Assembly (NCBI RefSeq): GCF_000384295.1
Contig: NZ_KB913037.1
Location: 10,429,508 to 10,493,507, forward strand
Source of the DNA: Amycolatopsis balhimycina FH 1894
GTDB taxonomy: Bacteria; Actinomycetota; Actinomycetes; Mycobacteriales; Pseudonocardiaceae
Length of the DNA stretch: 64,000 nucleotides
Reading direction: 5' to 3'
Position 1 is the stretch's first letter. Each line of letters opens with the position of its first letter. Position numbers and translations under genes: made by a program. This document shows positions 34,278-41,862 of the stretch, piece by piece. The notes under the pieces are model-generated. The model did not search any database, was not told the origin of the DNA, and saw only the letters and a list, made by a program, of their open reading frames with translations.

Positions 34278-34385
34278 ATGACCACCGCAACCAGCCCGCG
34301 GGCCGTCCTCACCGGCGCGTCCGGCGGGATCGGGCTCGAGCCGGCGAGGCAGTTCGCCCGGCACGAGGGATCGGCGGACGCATGA
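34278..34385 (+). pseudogene. Short-chain dehydrogenase remnant (N-terminal 35 residues)
   Basis: A 35-residue frame with a perfect ribosome site (GAAAGGAG). It encodes the start of a short-chain dehydrogenase: RAVLTGASGGIGLEPARQFARHEG, the TGxxxGIG nucleotide-binding turn and first helix, then stops. Everything after the first beta-alpha unit is missing, so no enzyme is made. Its TGA overlaps the ATG of the DUF1360 gene (ATGA), so the fragment now serves as a translated leader. A deletion that joined the start of a dehydrogenase to the next gene explains this. Confidence 0.75.
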
Positions 34386-34906
34386 GCGTGGTCAAGGAAG
34401 TCGCCGAGAAGGCGAAGCGGGTCCAACGCGGCTACGCCGGCGAGGCCGACCGGCCACTGGCCGGCTACGTCGGGGTGATGGGCGTGTACGGCGCCTTCGT
34501 CGGCGGGCTGACCCTGCTGGGCCGCGCCGCCGGGGCCCGGCTGCCTCGCCGGTTCGGCGCCGGCGACACGGTGCTGCTGGCCGCGGCGACGTTCAAGGCC
34601 AGCCGGCTCCTGGCCAAGGACGCGGTCACCAGCCCGGTGCGCGCGCCGTTCACCCGGTACGAAGAGCCGGCCGGCAACGACGAGCTGAACGAGTCGGTGC
34701 CCGGGAAGGGGCCCGTCGAGCACGCGGTGGGCGAGCTTCTTTCGTGCCCGTTCTGCCTGAACGTCTGGATCGGCACCGGGCTCGCCGCGGGCCTGGTGAT
34801 CGCGCCGCGGCCGGCCCGCCTGGCGGCCACGGTGCTGACCGCCGTGGGCATGGCGGACGCCCTGCACCTGCTCTACGACGCGGGCAAGAAGCTCGCGTCC
34901 GGTTAG
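34382..34906 (+). CDS. DUF1360 membrane protein
   Basis: A 174-residue protein with the DUF1360 pattern: LAATFKASRLLAKDAVTSPVRAPFTRYEE in the middle and ELLSCPFCLNVWIGTGLA before the last hydrophobic helices, with a CPFC motif. Two or three membrane helices are likely (about 27-52 and 125-160). The family is found in spore-formers and actinomycetes with a stress or envelope link and unknown activity. It is translated by re-initiation from the dehydrogenase remnant and transcribed from a sigma-B-like promoter. Confidence 0.88.
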   Translation: MSVVKEVAEKAKRVQRGYAGEADRPLAGYVGVMGVYGAFVGGLTLLGRAAGARLPRRFGAGDTVLLAAATFKASRLLAKDAVTSPVRAPFTRYEEPAGNDELNESVPGKGPVEHAVGELLSCPFCLNVWIGTGLAAGLVIAPRPARLAATVLTAVGMADALHLLYDAGKKLASG

Positions 34907-34916
34907 CCGCCCGAGC

Positions 34917-34963
34917 CCGGAGGGGACGTTCTTCGCTGCAGAGGGGAGGAACGTCTCCTCCGG
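34917..34963. terminator. Bidirectional hairpin between DUF1360 and FAD/Rieske genes
   Basis: Arms 34917-34930 and 34950-34963 pair at 13 of 14 positions, the last being a G-T pair, with a 19-base loop. It lies between two convergent stops (34906 and 34986). Confidence 0.65.
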
Positions 34964-34985
34964 CCGGTCACCCCTGTTGTTGCTG

Positions 34986-36488
34986 TCATCGCGGGCCGCG
35001 GTGCAGCGGCCGGACCGCCGGGCCTTGCACGACTTCGCCGTCCACGCCGAACCGGGAGCCGTGACAGGGGCAGTCCCAGGTCCTTTCGGCGTCGTTGAAG
35101 GAAACCAGGCAGCCGAGGTGGGTGCAGTGCGCGCCGACCGTGTGCAGCTGCCCGGTGTCGTCGCGGTGGGCGGCGACGAGCTCGCCGCCGACGCGAACCA
35201 CCTCGGCCTCGCCGGGCTGGAGGTCGTCGAGCTTCTCCGACCGCCACAGCGCCGCGACGTGGTCGCCGACCAGGTACTTCGCGACGATCAGGTTGTCCTG
35301 GGCGACCTCGAGGACCGACCGCGGGTCGAAGCGGTTGGGGTCGAACAGGTCCGCGGCCGGGTGTGGCTCGCCGAGGATCCGCGCCGCGAGGACGTGCCCG
35401 GCCGCGGTGCCGCCGGTCATGCCCCACTGGCCGAACCCGGTGGCCACCCACAGGTCCTTCGTCCCGGGCAGGTACCGGCCGACGTACGGCAGTTTGTCCA
35501 CAGTGGACATGTCGTGCGCCGACCAGCGGTGGGTCACGCGGTGCAGGCCCGCGTGCTCGTCCGCCCAGTCCGCGAGCCGCTGGTACCGGCGTTCGACGTT
35601 GACGTGGGCGCCGACGCGGTAGTGCTCGCCGCCGGCGATCACCATCGGCGTGCCCCGCTCGGTGTACCTGCGCACGGAATGGTGCGTGTCGGCGTCGAGG
35701 AACATGCCTTCCACCGTGGCGTTCCCGGCCGCCGGGCCGGCGACCACGAGATCGCGCACCGGGTCGAGCCGGGCGAAGTACAGGCCGCGGTCGAGCACCG
35801 GGTAGTGGGTCGCGACGACGACGTCGCCCGCCACGACGTCGCCTCGCGAAGTGCGGACGGTCTGCCCGTTCACCGCGGTCGCGCGGGCGTGCTCGACGAT
35901 GGTCCCGCCCGCCCGCTCGATCTCGGCGGCCAGGCCGAGCAGCCACCGGCGCGGGTGGAAGTGTGCCTGCCCGGTGGTCCGCACGGCGCCGAGCGCGGGC
36001 ACGTCGAGGGCGACGTCCTCGGTGAACGACGCCGGCAGGCCCGCCGCCGCGGCGGCGTCGGCTTCCCGCTTGAGCGAGTCCACCGTCTTTTCGCGCGTGG
36101 TGTAGACGTAGCTGTCGGCGCGGGTGAACCCGCAGTCGATCCCCAGCTCGGCCGCCGTGCCGGCGATCCACTCGCCCGCCGCGGCCTGGGTCCCGGCGTA
36201 GATCTTCGCGGCTGGAGCGCCGTGCCGGGCCGTCAGCTCCGCGTACTTCGCCCCGTGCTGGGCGCTGACCTTGGCGGTGGTGTGGCCGGACACCCCGGCG
36301 GCGACCCGTTCGGCCTCCAGCACGACCACCGACCGGCCGCCGCGGGCGAGCAGCAGCGCGGTGGTGAGCCCGGCGATGCCCGCCCCGAGCACCGCGACGT
36401 CGGCGGACCCGGGCACCGGCACGCCGGTGCGATCCGGGGCGGGGGCGGTCTCGATCCACAGCGAAAGCGGCTCGGGCAGGGCTGTCAT
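34986..36488 (-). CDS. FAD-dependent oxidoreductase with C-terminal Rieske domain
   Basis: A 500-residue two-domain flavoprotein. Residues 1-385 are a DAO-type FAD fold with GAGIAG at 35-40, and residues 400-500 a Rieske domain with Cys455-x-His457 and Cys473-xx-His476. Such DadA-Rieske fusions are common in stress regulons of actinomycetes and bacilli; the electron partner is unknown. ATG 36488 was chosen at the natural start of the FAD domain. A divergent sigma-B-like promoter with GGGCAT as -10 lies 8 bases upstream. Confidence 0.92.
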   Translation of the reverse strand: MTALPEPLSLWIETAPAPDRTGVPVPGSADVAVLGAGIAGLTTALLLARGGRSVVVLEAERVAAGVSGHTTAKVSAQHGAKYAELTARHGAPAAKIYAGTQAAAGEWIAGTAAELGIDCGFTRADSYVYTTREKTVDSLKREADAAAAAGLPASFTEDVALDVPALGAVRTTGQAHFHPRRWLLGLAAEIERAGGTIVEHARATAVNGQTVRTSRGDVVAGDVVVATHYPVLDRGLYFARLDPVRDLVVAGPAAGNATVEGMFLDADTHHSVRRYTERGTPMVIAGGEHYRVGAHVNVERRYQRLADWADEHAGLHRVTHRWSAHDMSTVDKLPYVGRYLPGTKDLWVATGFGQWGMTGGTAAGHVLAARILGEPHPAADLFDPNRFDPRSVLEVAQDNLIVAKYLVGDHVAALWRSEKLDDLQPGEAEVVRVGGELVAAHRDDTGQLHTVGAHCTHLGCLVSFNDAERTWDCPCHGSRFGVDGEVVQGPAVRPLHRGPR

Positions 36489-36496
36489 GCCTGCGG

Positions 36497-36521
36497 ATGC
36501 CCGCTCATCGCCGGGCCAAAC
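36497..36521 (-). promoter_or_regulatory. Sigma-B/F-like promoter of the FAD/Rieske gene
   Basis: On the minus strand GTTT, 15-base spacer, GGGCAT (one mismatch from GGGTAT), 8 bases before the ATG at 36488. Confidence 0.6.
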
Positions 36522-36535
36522 CGGCCATCCGGCCC

Positions 36536-36562
36536 GTTTCGGCCGCTCGGCGCGTCGGGTAG
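36536..36562 (+). promoter_or_regulatory. Sigma-B/F-like promoter of the ATP-grasp gene
   Basis: GTTT, 17-base spacer, GGGTAG, 9 bases before the ATG at 36572, so the transcript is nearly leaderless. The spacing is at the long end of the sigma-F range. Confidence 0.6.
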
Positions 36563-36571
36563 CCCCTGGCC

Positions 36572-37846
36572 ATGAGTACGAACATCTTCGTGATCGGCCT
36601 GGACGAGGAGAACCGGCGGGTCCTCGATCGCCTGCCCTGGTCCGGGAGCTACCGGTTCCACGGCCTGCTGACCCCCGAAGAGCTGCAGCACGGCGAAATC
36701 GACTTCGAAGCACTCCTGAAGACGGCGCAGCACGAGCTCGACGCGTTCGACGGCGACGTCGGCGCGATCGTCAGCTACTGGGACTTCCCGGCCGCGTCGC
36801 TGGTCCCCATCCTGTGCGCGCGGTACGACCTGCCCAGCGTGTCGCTGGAGGCGGTGCTGAAGTGCGAACACAAGTACTGGAGCAGGCTCGAACAGAGAAA
36901 GGTGATCGACGAGCTCCCGAACTTCGGCATCGTCGACCTCGACGCCGAGCGGCCCGCCCCGCCCGAGGGCGTCGATTTCCCGATGTGGCTCAAGCCGGTC
37001 AAGTCGTTCTCCTCGGAGCTCGCGTTCAAGGCCGGGAACGAGAGCGAGTTCGCCGACGCCGTCGCCGAGATCCGGGCCGGTGTCGGCCGCGTGGGGGAGC
37101 CGTTCGGGTACGTGCTCGAACAGGTCGAGCTCCCGCCGGAGATCGCCCGCGTCGGCGGCGCGGCTTGCCTGGCCGAAGCGGCGCTGCACGGCGTCCAAGC
37201 CGCTGTGGAGGGGTACGTCTACCAGGGCGAGGTCGTCGTCTACGGCGCGCTCGACTCGATCAACTACCCGGACAGCTCGTCGTTCCTGCGCCACCAGTAC
37301 CCGTCGCAGCTGGGCGAGGAGGCCGTCCAGCGGATGCGCGACGTCGCGGAGCGGGTGATGAAGCAGATCGGCTTCGACAACGGCACCTTCAGCATCGAGT
37401 TCTTCTGCGACCCCGAGTCCGGCCAGGTGTGCCTGCTGGAGATCAACCCGCGGCATTCGCAGTCGCACGCCGAACTCTTCGAGTTCGTCGACGGGGTCGC
37501 CAACCACGAGATCATGGTGCGCCTCGGCCTCGGCCAGAATCCCGGGCGCCGTCCCAGCAAGGGCAAGTACCAGATCGCCGGGAAGTGGTACCTGCGCCGC
37601 TTCGAAGACGGCGTCGTGACGCGCGTGCCGACGGCCGACGAGATCGCGGCGATCCAGGAGCGCGTCGAAGGCACCCAGATCGAGATCATCCCCGAAGCGG
37701 GGCAACGGCTTTCGGACCTGCCGGAGCAGGACAGCTACAGCTTCGAGCTGGCCCACCTGTTCGTCGCGGGGCACACCGAGCACGAAATGGTGCAGAAGTA
37801 CCAGGCGTGCGTCGACGCGCTGCCGTTCGAGTTCGACCAGGCATAA
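36572..37846 (+). CDS. ATP-grasp domain enzyme
   Basis: A 424-residue ligase-like enzyme of the ATP-grasp superfamily (carbamoyl-phosphate synthase L / biotin carboxylase type). The substrate loop has FPMWLKPVKSFSSELAFKAG near 130-150, and the metal-binding block is FSIEFFCDPESGQVCLLEINPRHSQSH around 268-295 with Glu and Asn ligands. Such stand-alone enzymes join carboxylates to amines or thiols. The start ATG has its promoter 9 bases upstream. Two other carboxylate-amine ligases (GCS2) lie in the same island, but no link is shown. Confidence 0.88.
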   Translation: MSTNIFVIGLDEENRRVLDRLPWSGSYRFHGLLTPEELQHGEIDFEALLKTAQHELDAFDGDVGAIVSYWDFPAASLVPILCARYDLPSVSLEAVLKCEHKYWSRLEQRKVIDELPNFGIVDLDAERPAPPEGVDFPMWLKPVKSFSSELAFKAGNESEFADAVAEIRAGVGRVGEPFGYVLEQVELPPEIARVGGAACLAEAALHGVQAAVEGYVYQGEVVVYGALDSINYPDSSSFLRHQYPSQLGEEAVQRMRDVAERVMKQIGFDNGTFSIEFFCDPESGQVCLLEINPRHSQSHAELFEFVDGVANHEIMVRLGLGQNPGRRPSKGKYQIAGKWYLRRFEDGVVTRVPTADEIAAIQERVEGTQIEIIPEAGQRLSDLPEQDSYSFELAHLFVAGHTEHEMVQKYQACVDALPFEFDQA

Positions 37847-37851
37847 GAGAA

Positions 37852-37888
37852 CGGGGGTCGCGTTCGGACAGTCCGAACGCGACCCCCG
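37852..37888. terminator. Perfect 37-base palindrome after the ATP-grasp gene
   Basis: Arms 37852-37869 and 37871-37888 are perfectly complementary over 18 bases around a single central A. It starts 5 bases after the ATP-grasp stop and lies 31 bases from the convergent small gene, so it can stop transcription from both sides. Confidence 0.85.
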
Positions 37889-37919
37889 CTTTCCCGCGGT
37901 CGCTTTTCCTGCGGCGGAG

Positions 37920-38078
37920 TCAGCCCGACTGCGGGTCGCTGTCGTCGTGCTCGTCACCGCTCGACGTGCCTTGCTCGCCGCGCAGGGTTTCCCGCTGGGC
38001 TTCCGGCGTGTCGCCGTGCGGGTCGCGGCCGCCTCCGGCGGGTTCGGTCGGGTGCTGCGTGCGGTCCTCGGACGTCAC
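37920..38078 (-). CDS. Small hydrophilic protein in the stress island
   Basis: A 52-residue protein from GTG 38078, with a near-perfect AAGGAGGA six bases upstream. The sequence is rich in Asp, Glu, Gly, Thr, Gln and Ser with no hydrophobic core, so disordered. It has no Cys or aromatic residues. It has its own sigma-B-like promoter, divergent from the HemK2-like methyltransferase gene, and ends near the palindromic terminator. It is the same length and type as the acidic protein at 16207-16365, although they are not alignable. Unrecognised; possibly a desiccation- or stress-induced small protein. Confidence 0.7.
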   Translation of the reverse strand: MTSEDRTQHPTEPAGGGRDPHGDTPEAQRETLRGEQGTSSGDEHDDSDPQSG

Positions 38079-38113
38079 TTCGGGTCCTCCTTCATCGGTC
38101 CTTTCCGGCCCGG

Positions 38114-38137
38114 GTACCCCTCCGCGGCCGGTCGAAC
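38114..38137 (-). promoter_or_regulatory. Sigma-B/F-like promoter of the 52-residue gene
   Basis: On the minus strand GTTC, 14-base spacer, GGGTAC, 35 bases before the GTG at 38078. Confidence 0.6.
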
Positions 38138-38143
38138 CGCAGC

Positions 38144-38168
38144 GTTTGCCGCGATCATCGCCGGGTAG
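38144..38168 (+). promoter_or_regulatory. Sigma-B/F-like promoter of the methyltransferase/CDGSH operon
   Basis: Perfect GTTT, 15-base spacer, GGGTAG, divergent from the 52-residue gene's promoter 6 bases away. Confidence 0.7.
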
Positions 38169-38236
38169 CCGGGGGCCGACGCGGTTGTCTCACCGGCGAT
38201 CGCGCCGGGGACCGCGGCGAGGTGAAGGAGACCGAG

Positions 38237-38941
38237 ATGACCACGTCGGCGGAACCCGTCCGCCCGGGCCCCTTGGCCGCCCGGGCCGTGCCGCCCGTCC
38301 CGCGGCTGCTGCGGTTGCCCGGCGTCTACCGCCCCCAGGAGGACACCGCCCTGCTGGCCGCGGCGATCGACGACCTGACCATCCCGGCCGGCGCGCGGGC
38401 TCTGGACCTCTGCACCGGCACCGGCGCGCAGGCGCTCACCCTGGCCCGCCGGGGCGCGCGAACCGTGCTGGCGGTGGACCTTTCGCGCCGGGCGCTGGTT
38501 TCGGCGCGGCTCAACGCGTTCGCGCGCCGGCTCGCGGTACGCCCGTGCCGGGGCGGCCTCGCCAGAGCACTGGGTGAAGGCCCGTTCGACGTCGTGGTCG
38601 CCAACCCGCCGTACGTGCCGTCCCCGGCGCCGACGGTCCGGTCCAGCCGGGGCTGGGACGCGGGCCCGGACGGCCGGGCGGTCCTGGACCCGCTGTGCTC
38701 GGCCGCCGGCACGCTCCTGCGCGCGGGCGGGACGTTGCTGCTCGTGCAGTCGACGATGTCCGATGTGGACAGATCACGGGAGCTCCTGGCCGCGCAAGGC
38801 CTCCGGACGTCGGTGGCCCGCAGTGCGCGGATCCCGTTCGGCCCGGTCCTGTCCGGACGGACGGCGTTCCTCGAGTCGGCCGGGCTGATCGAACCCGGTC
38901 AGCGGATGGAGGAGCTGGTGGTGCTGCGTGCCGACCGCTGA
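38237..38941 (+). CDS. HemK2/Mtq2-like methyltransferase
   Basis: A 234-residue SAM methyltransferase with motif I DLCTGTGAQA near 60-70 and the catalytic NPPYVP around 123-128, which marks enzymes that methylate glutamine, asparagine or adenine amide/amino nitrogens. Size and motif order match the HemK2 group; the housekeeping release-factor enzyme is usually longer. GAAGGAG precedes the ATG at 38237. It is the first gene of a two-gene operon with the CDGSH protein, whose GTG lies 14 bases before its stop, and both follow a sigma-B-like promoter. Target unknown. Confidence 0.9.
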   Translation: MTTSAEPVRPGPLAARAVPPVPRLLRLPGVYRPQEDTALLAAAIDDLTIPAGARALDLCTGTGAQALTLARRGARTVLAVDLSRRALVSARLNAFARRLAVRPCRGGLARALGEGPFDVVVANPPYVPSPAPTVRSSRGWDAGPDGRAVLDPLCSAAGTLLRAGGTLLLVQSTMSDVDRSRELLAAQGLRTSVARSARIPFGPVLSGRTAFLESAGLIEPGQRMEELVVLRADR

Positions 38942-39137
38942 GCGCCGTCCCCGCCGCGTGACCGTCGTACCCGGCGGGCCGGTCCTGGTGGAAGGACCGG
39001 TCGAGCTGTGCACGCCGGACGGCGAAGTCGTGAAGTCCGACCGGTTCCTGGTCGCGGTGTGCGCGTGCCGGCGCAGCAAGCGGTACCCGTTCTGTGACAC
39101 CAGCCACCGCAAACGGGTGCGCACCCAGGACGGCTGA
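38928..39137 (+). CDS. CDGSH iron-sulfur protein
   Basis: A 69-residue protein with the CDGSH-type [2Fe-2S] motif: Cys45-x-Cys47 ... Cys56-x3-His60 (ends CDTSH), the 3-Cys-1-His ligand set. Such clusters are redox-active and labile, and small members act in iron or stress responses. It starts at a GTG inside the end of the methyltransferase gene (14-base overlap), so the two are coupled. It ends 9 bases before a perfect 19-base hairpin. Confidence 0.88.
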   Translation: MPTAERRPRRVTVVPGGPVLVEGPVELCTPDGEVVKSDRFLVAVCACRRSKRYPFCDTSHRKRVRTQDG

Positions 39138-39146
39138 GGCAAGGGA

Positions 39147-39195
39147 CATGAGGGGCACCCTCATGACTTTCAAGTCCATGAGGGTGCCCCTCATG
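39147..39195. terminator. Perfect 19-base hairpin between CDGSH and heme-oxygenase-fold genes
   Basis: Arms 39147-39165 and 39177-39195 are perfectly complementary, and each arm is itself nearly palindromic (CATGAGGG...), so alternative cruciforms are possible. It sits between convergent stops at 39137 and 39214. Confidence 0.85.
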
Positions 39196-39213
39196 GACTT
39201 TCCGCCGGGGCGA

Positions 39214-40212
39214 TCAGCCGAGGGGCCGGAGCAGCGATGAGCGGCCGGCCTTCCAGCTGTTCAGCAACCGTGCGCCGAACCGGCCCTCCAGGAACTCCGT
39301 CGCCTGGATGCCGAAGACGACGTCGGCGGCCAGCTCGGGCTCCTGCTCGAGCAGGTCGCCGAGCACGTCGTGGCGCATCACCTGCTCGTGGACCGCGTCG
39401 GCCTCGATGTGCTCGGTGTAGAAGAACCGGCACGCCTCCGGGGCGCCGAGGCGCCGCAGGGCCTGGTCCATCCGCTGCGCGGACGGCGCGGTCGTGATCT
39501 CCGCCGCCGCGAAGTGGCCGCACAGCGCGCCCCGCAGCGACCGGTGCAGGCCGAACAGCGACATCATGTTGACCACCGCCAGCATCGTGCCGGGGACGTG
39601 GTCGATCAGCTCCAGGTAGCCGTCCGGCAGCCCCGCCGCACGCAGCAGATCGGCGTACAGCCGCGCGTGCACGAACTCCGCGCGGCCGCCGCCGAACTCG
39701 TCGAACTCCACCGCGACCAGCGCGGCCTTGGCGCGGCCGCGCAGCCGGGGGATCACCCACGCGTGCGGGTCGGCTTCCTTGTGGTGGTAGATCGACCGGT
39801 GCGCGAAGTACTCCCGCACCTGCTTCCAGCCGCCGTGGTCGCGCAGGAAGTGCGAGACGCCTTCGGCGTCGACCGGCTCGACCAGCAGGGCGTCGAGTTC
39901 GGCCGCCACGTCGTCGCCACCCGCCACGTTTTCGCGAAGTGCGGTGAGGAACCGGGCCTCCAGCGCGCCGCGCAGGCGCAGCAGCTCAGGGTCCCACTCC
40001 CAGTCGGCCGACACGCCGGGCAGGCCCTGGTAGTGCAGTTCGTAGCACAGGTGCAGGGCCAGCTGGAGGTCGTCGCCGAGCGGGTCGGCGTCCGCCAGGC
40101 CGTCGAAGTCGAGGTCCGCCCGCGGGCGGGCACGCAGGAGAATCGCGAGCACGGACTCCGAGAGGGAGCCCCGGGCGGCCGGGAGTGCGGCCCCGGCGAG
40201 GGAGGTCGTCAT
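39214..40212 (-). CDS. Iron-containing redox enzyme (heme-oxygenase-like fold)
   Basis: A 332-residue helical protein of the iron-containing redox enzyme group, related to heme oxygenases and TENA. Conserved patterns include LHLCYELHYQGLPG near 50, EFDEFGGGRAEFVHARLYADLL around 190 and FFYTEHIEADAVHEQVM around 265, with His and Glu placed as in heme-oxygenase-like di-iron oxidases. ATG 40212 is the natural start. It lies 8 bases downstream of the GCS2 gene on the same strand; its GGGTAG box overlaps that gene's stop, so it may be read through and also have its own promoter. Confidence 0.85.
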   Translation of the reverse strand: MTTSLAGAALPAARGSLSESVLAILLRARPRADLDFDGLADADPLGDDLQLALHLCYELHYQGLPGVSADWEWDPELLRLRGALEARFLTALRENVAGGDDVAAELDALLVEPVDAEGVSHFLRDHGGWKQVREYFAHRSIYHHKEADPHAWVIPRLRGRAKAALVAVEFDEFGGGRAEFVHARLYADLLRAAGLPDGYLELIDHVPGTMLAVVNMMSLFGLHRSLRGALCGHFAAAEITTAPSAQRMDQALRRLGAPEACRFFYTEHIEADAVHEQVMRHDVLGDLLEQEPELAADVVFGIQATEFLEGRFGARLLNSWKAGRSSLLRPLG

Positions 40213-40220
40213 GACTCCGG

Positions 40221-40245
40221 CTACCCCGTGAGCAGCGTTCCATGC
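40221..40245 (-). promoter_or_regulatory. Possible sigma-B/F-like promoter of the heme-oxygenase-fold gene
   Basis: On the minus strand GCAT, 15-base spacer, GGGTAG, where TAG is also the stop of the GCS2 gene. It lies 8 bases before the ATG at 40212. Weaker evidence, since it falls in a coding end. Confidence 0.4.
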
Positions 40246-41354
40246 CCCGACGGCACGGTTCGGGCGGTGAGCCACCGCACCGCGGCCGCCGTCCCGCGCC
40301 CGGCCACCGCGCGCTGCTGCACGGACCCGGTGCCGTCGGTGCGCAGTGCCGCGAGCAGGTTCTCGACTTCGTCGAGGTCGCCGCTTTCTTCCAGGGGTTC
40401 CCGCACGTGCGCCAGGAGTTCGCCGACCAGCGACCACGCGGGGTGCCGGGTCTCCTCGCCGGCGTCGACGAGTTCCCCGGTGAGGCCGTGGCGCGCCGCC
40501 GCCCACACCGCCGCCGCGGCCACCTGCGGGGACAGCGGCGCCGCTTCCCGGCCCCGGTCGAGGTCGGCCAGCGCCCGCTGGACCAGGGCCCGGCTCAGCA
40601 GGGCCTGCAGCACGGCGTGGTCGACGGTCAGCGCGGTGTCGGCGATCCGGAACTCGACCGTCGGGAACCGGCCGGAGGGGCGGCCCAGCCAGAACGTCTG
40701 GTCCGGGTCCACGAGCGCGCCGCAGCCGACCAGCGTCTCGACCACCCGGCGGTATTCGTCGTGGTCTCGCAGGTACGGCGCGACGCCGGAGCCGGGAAAG
40801 CGTGACTGCAGGACCATCCGCCAGCTGTGGTAACCGGTGTCGCGCCCGTGGTCGAACGGCGCGTTGGCCGACAGCGCGAGCAGCGTCGGCAGCCGGCGGC
40901 CCAGGTGGTTGACGACGGCGACCGCGGTGTCGGGATCGGCGACGCCGACGTGGACGTGACAGCCGCAGGCGTCGTAGTCGGCGACCACCGCGCCGTAAGC
41001 GGCGTCGATCTCGGCGTAGCGGCCCGTGCCTTCGGGCGGCGCGGCGGCCGGTCCGGGCCCGACCGGCGTGCCGGTCGCCAGGAGCGCGCAGTCCTCGGCC
41101 GCCGCGGCCCCGGCCAGCACGCGCCGGGCCACCGTCAGCTGGTTCCGGAGCTCGTCGGCGGTGGTGCAGACGCCGCTGGCGGCCTCGATCTGGGTGAGCC
41201 GCAGTTCGCGGTGGACCTTGACGCCGTGGGGGAGCGGCCCGTGGTGGCGGTAGCGCGCCAGCACCGGCTCAGCGCACGGCGACGCGTGTCCCGTGCGCGG
41301 GTTCACGAGGAGGAACTCCTCTTCGACACCCATCGTGGGCGGGCCGTCGGACAT
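40221..41354 (-). CDS. GCS2-family glutamate-cysteine / carboxylate-amine ligase, copy 1
   Basis: A 377-residue ligase of the GCS2 family (YbdK-like). Signature blocks are GVEEEFLLV near the start, CGCHVHVG near 130, GYHSWRM around 175 and FRIAD around 232. These enzymes form a gamma-glutamyl or similar amide with ATP; YbdK-like members are weak in glutathione synthesis, so the real product is uncertain. AAGGAGC precedes the ATG at 41354. It is about 30% like the second copy at 41903-43000, and both have sigma-B-like promoters. Confidence 0.9.
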   Translation of the reverse strand: MSDGPPTMGVEEEFLLVNPRTGHASPCAEPVLARYRHHGPLPHGVKVHRELRLTQIEAASGVCTTADELRNQLTVARRVLAGAAAAEDCALLATGTPVGPGPAAAPPEGTGRYAEIDAAYGAVVADYDACGCHVHVGVADPDTAVAVVNHLGRRLPTLLALSANAPFDHGRDTGYHSWRMVLQSRFPGSGVAPYLRDHDEYRRVVETLVGCGALVDPDQTFWLGRPSGRFPTVEFRIADTALTVDHAVLQALLSRALVQRALADLDRGREAAPLSPQVAAAAVWAAARHGLTGELVDAGEETRHPAWSLVGELLAHVREPLEESGDLDEVENLLAALRTDGTGSVQQRAVAGRGTAAAVRWLTARTVPSGHGTLLTG

Positions 41355-41388
41355 GGGCGGGCTCCTTCCGGACGGTCGTCCGCCGGGG

Positions 41389-41413
41389 ATACCCGTTCCG
41401 GCCCCGGAAATGC
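41389..41413 (-). promoter_or_regulatory. Sigma-B/F-like promoter of GCS2 copy 1
   Basis: On the minus strand GCAT, 15-base spacer, GGGTAT, 34 bases before the ATG at 41354. Confidence 0.55.
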
Positions 41414-41430
41414 GCCCGGACTCCGGGCTT

Positions 41431-41457
41431 GTTTCGCCGTGAGCGCGCCGCGGGTAC
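41431..41457 (+). promoter_or_regulatory. Sigma-B/F-like promoter of the STAS gene
   Basis: GTTT, 17-base spacer, GGGTAC, 9 bases before the ATG at 41467. The transcript would be close to leaderless. Confidence 0.6.
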
Positions 41458-41466
41458 CTCGCACCC

Positions 41467-41862
41467 ATGACAACTCACGAGCGGGTGCGCGTGGCCACGG
41501 TGGATCCGCCGTCGGCACGCCGGTTGCCCGCGCCCCGCGCCTCGTCGGACGGCGACCTGCGGAGCCAGACCCGGTGGAAGAGCGCGGACGCGATCGTCGT
41601 GGAGGTCGGCGGGGAGATCGACGCGTGCACCGCGCCCCTGCTGGAAGCCGCGCTGGCCGAGCACGTCCGCGCGTGCCCCGGCGTCCTGCGCGTCGACCTG
41701 GGCCAGGTGGGGTTCCTCGGTGCCGCGGGCCTGCGGACGCTGGTCCGGGCCCACCGCGACGCCGAAGCCGCCGGCGTCCACCTCGTCATCGACCCCGGGC
41801 GCTCCCGCGCGGCCGTGCGCGCGCTCGAACTGCTCGACGCCCTCGACGTGCCCCTTCGTTAG
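41467..41862 (+). CDS. STAS-domain anti-anti-sigma factor without the phospho-serine
   Basis: A 131-residue STAS protein with a 40-residue disordered N-terminus. The strand-helix core reads DLGQVGFLGAAGLRTLVRAH; at the site where anti-anti-sigma factors have the phosphorylatable Ser (usual DSSGL), this protein has GAAGL. If the alignment is right it cannot be switched off by a kinase and could hold an anti-sigma factor constantly. It has its own sigma-B-like promoter, divergent from GCS2 copy 1, so it may feed back on the same regulon. Confidence 0.85.
   Translation: MTTHERVRVATVDPPSARRLPAPRASSDGDLRSQTRWKSADAIVVEVGGEIDACTAPLLEAALAEHVRACPGVLRVDLGQVGFLGAAGLRTLVRAHRDAEAAGVHLVIDPGRSRAAVRALELLDALDVPLR

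Noticed and set aside
34188..34364. Upstream extension of topoisomerase IB to 396 residues
   Set aside because: It would run through the perfect sigma-B-like promoter, and the 337-residue form matches the usual family length.
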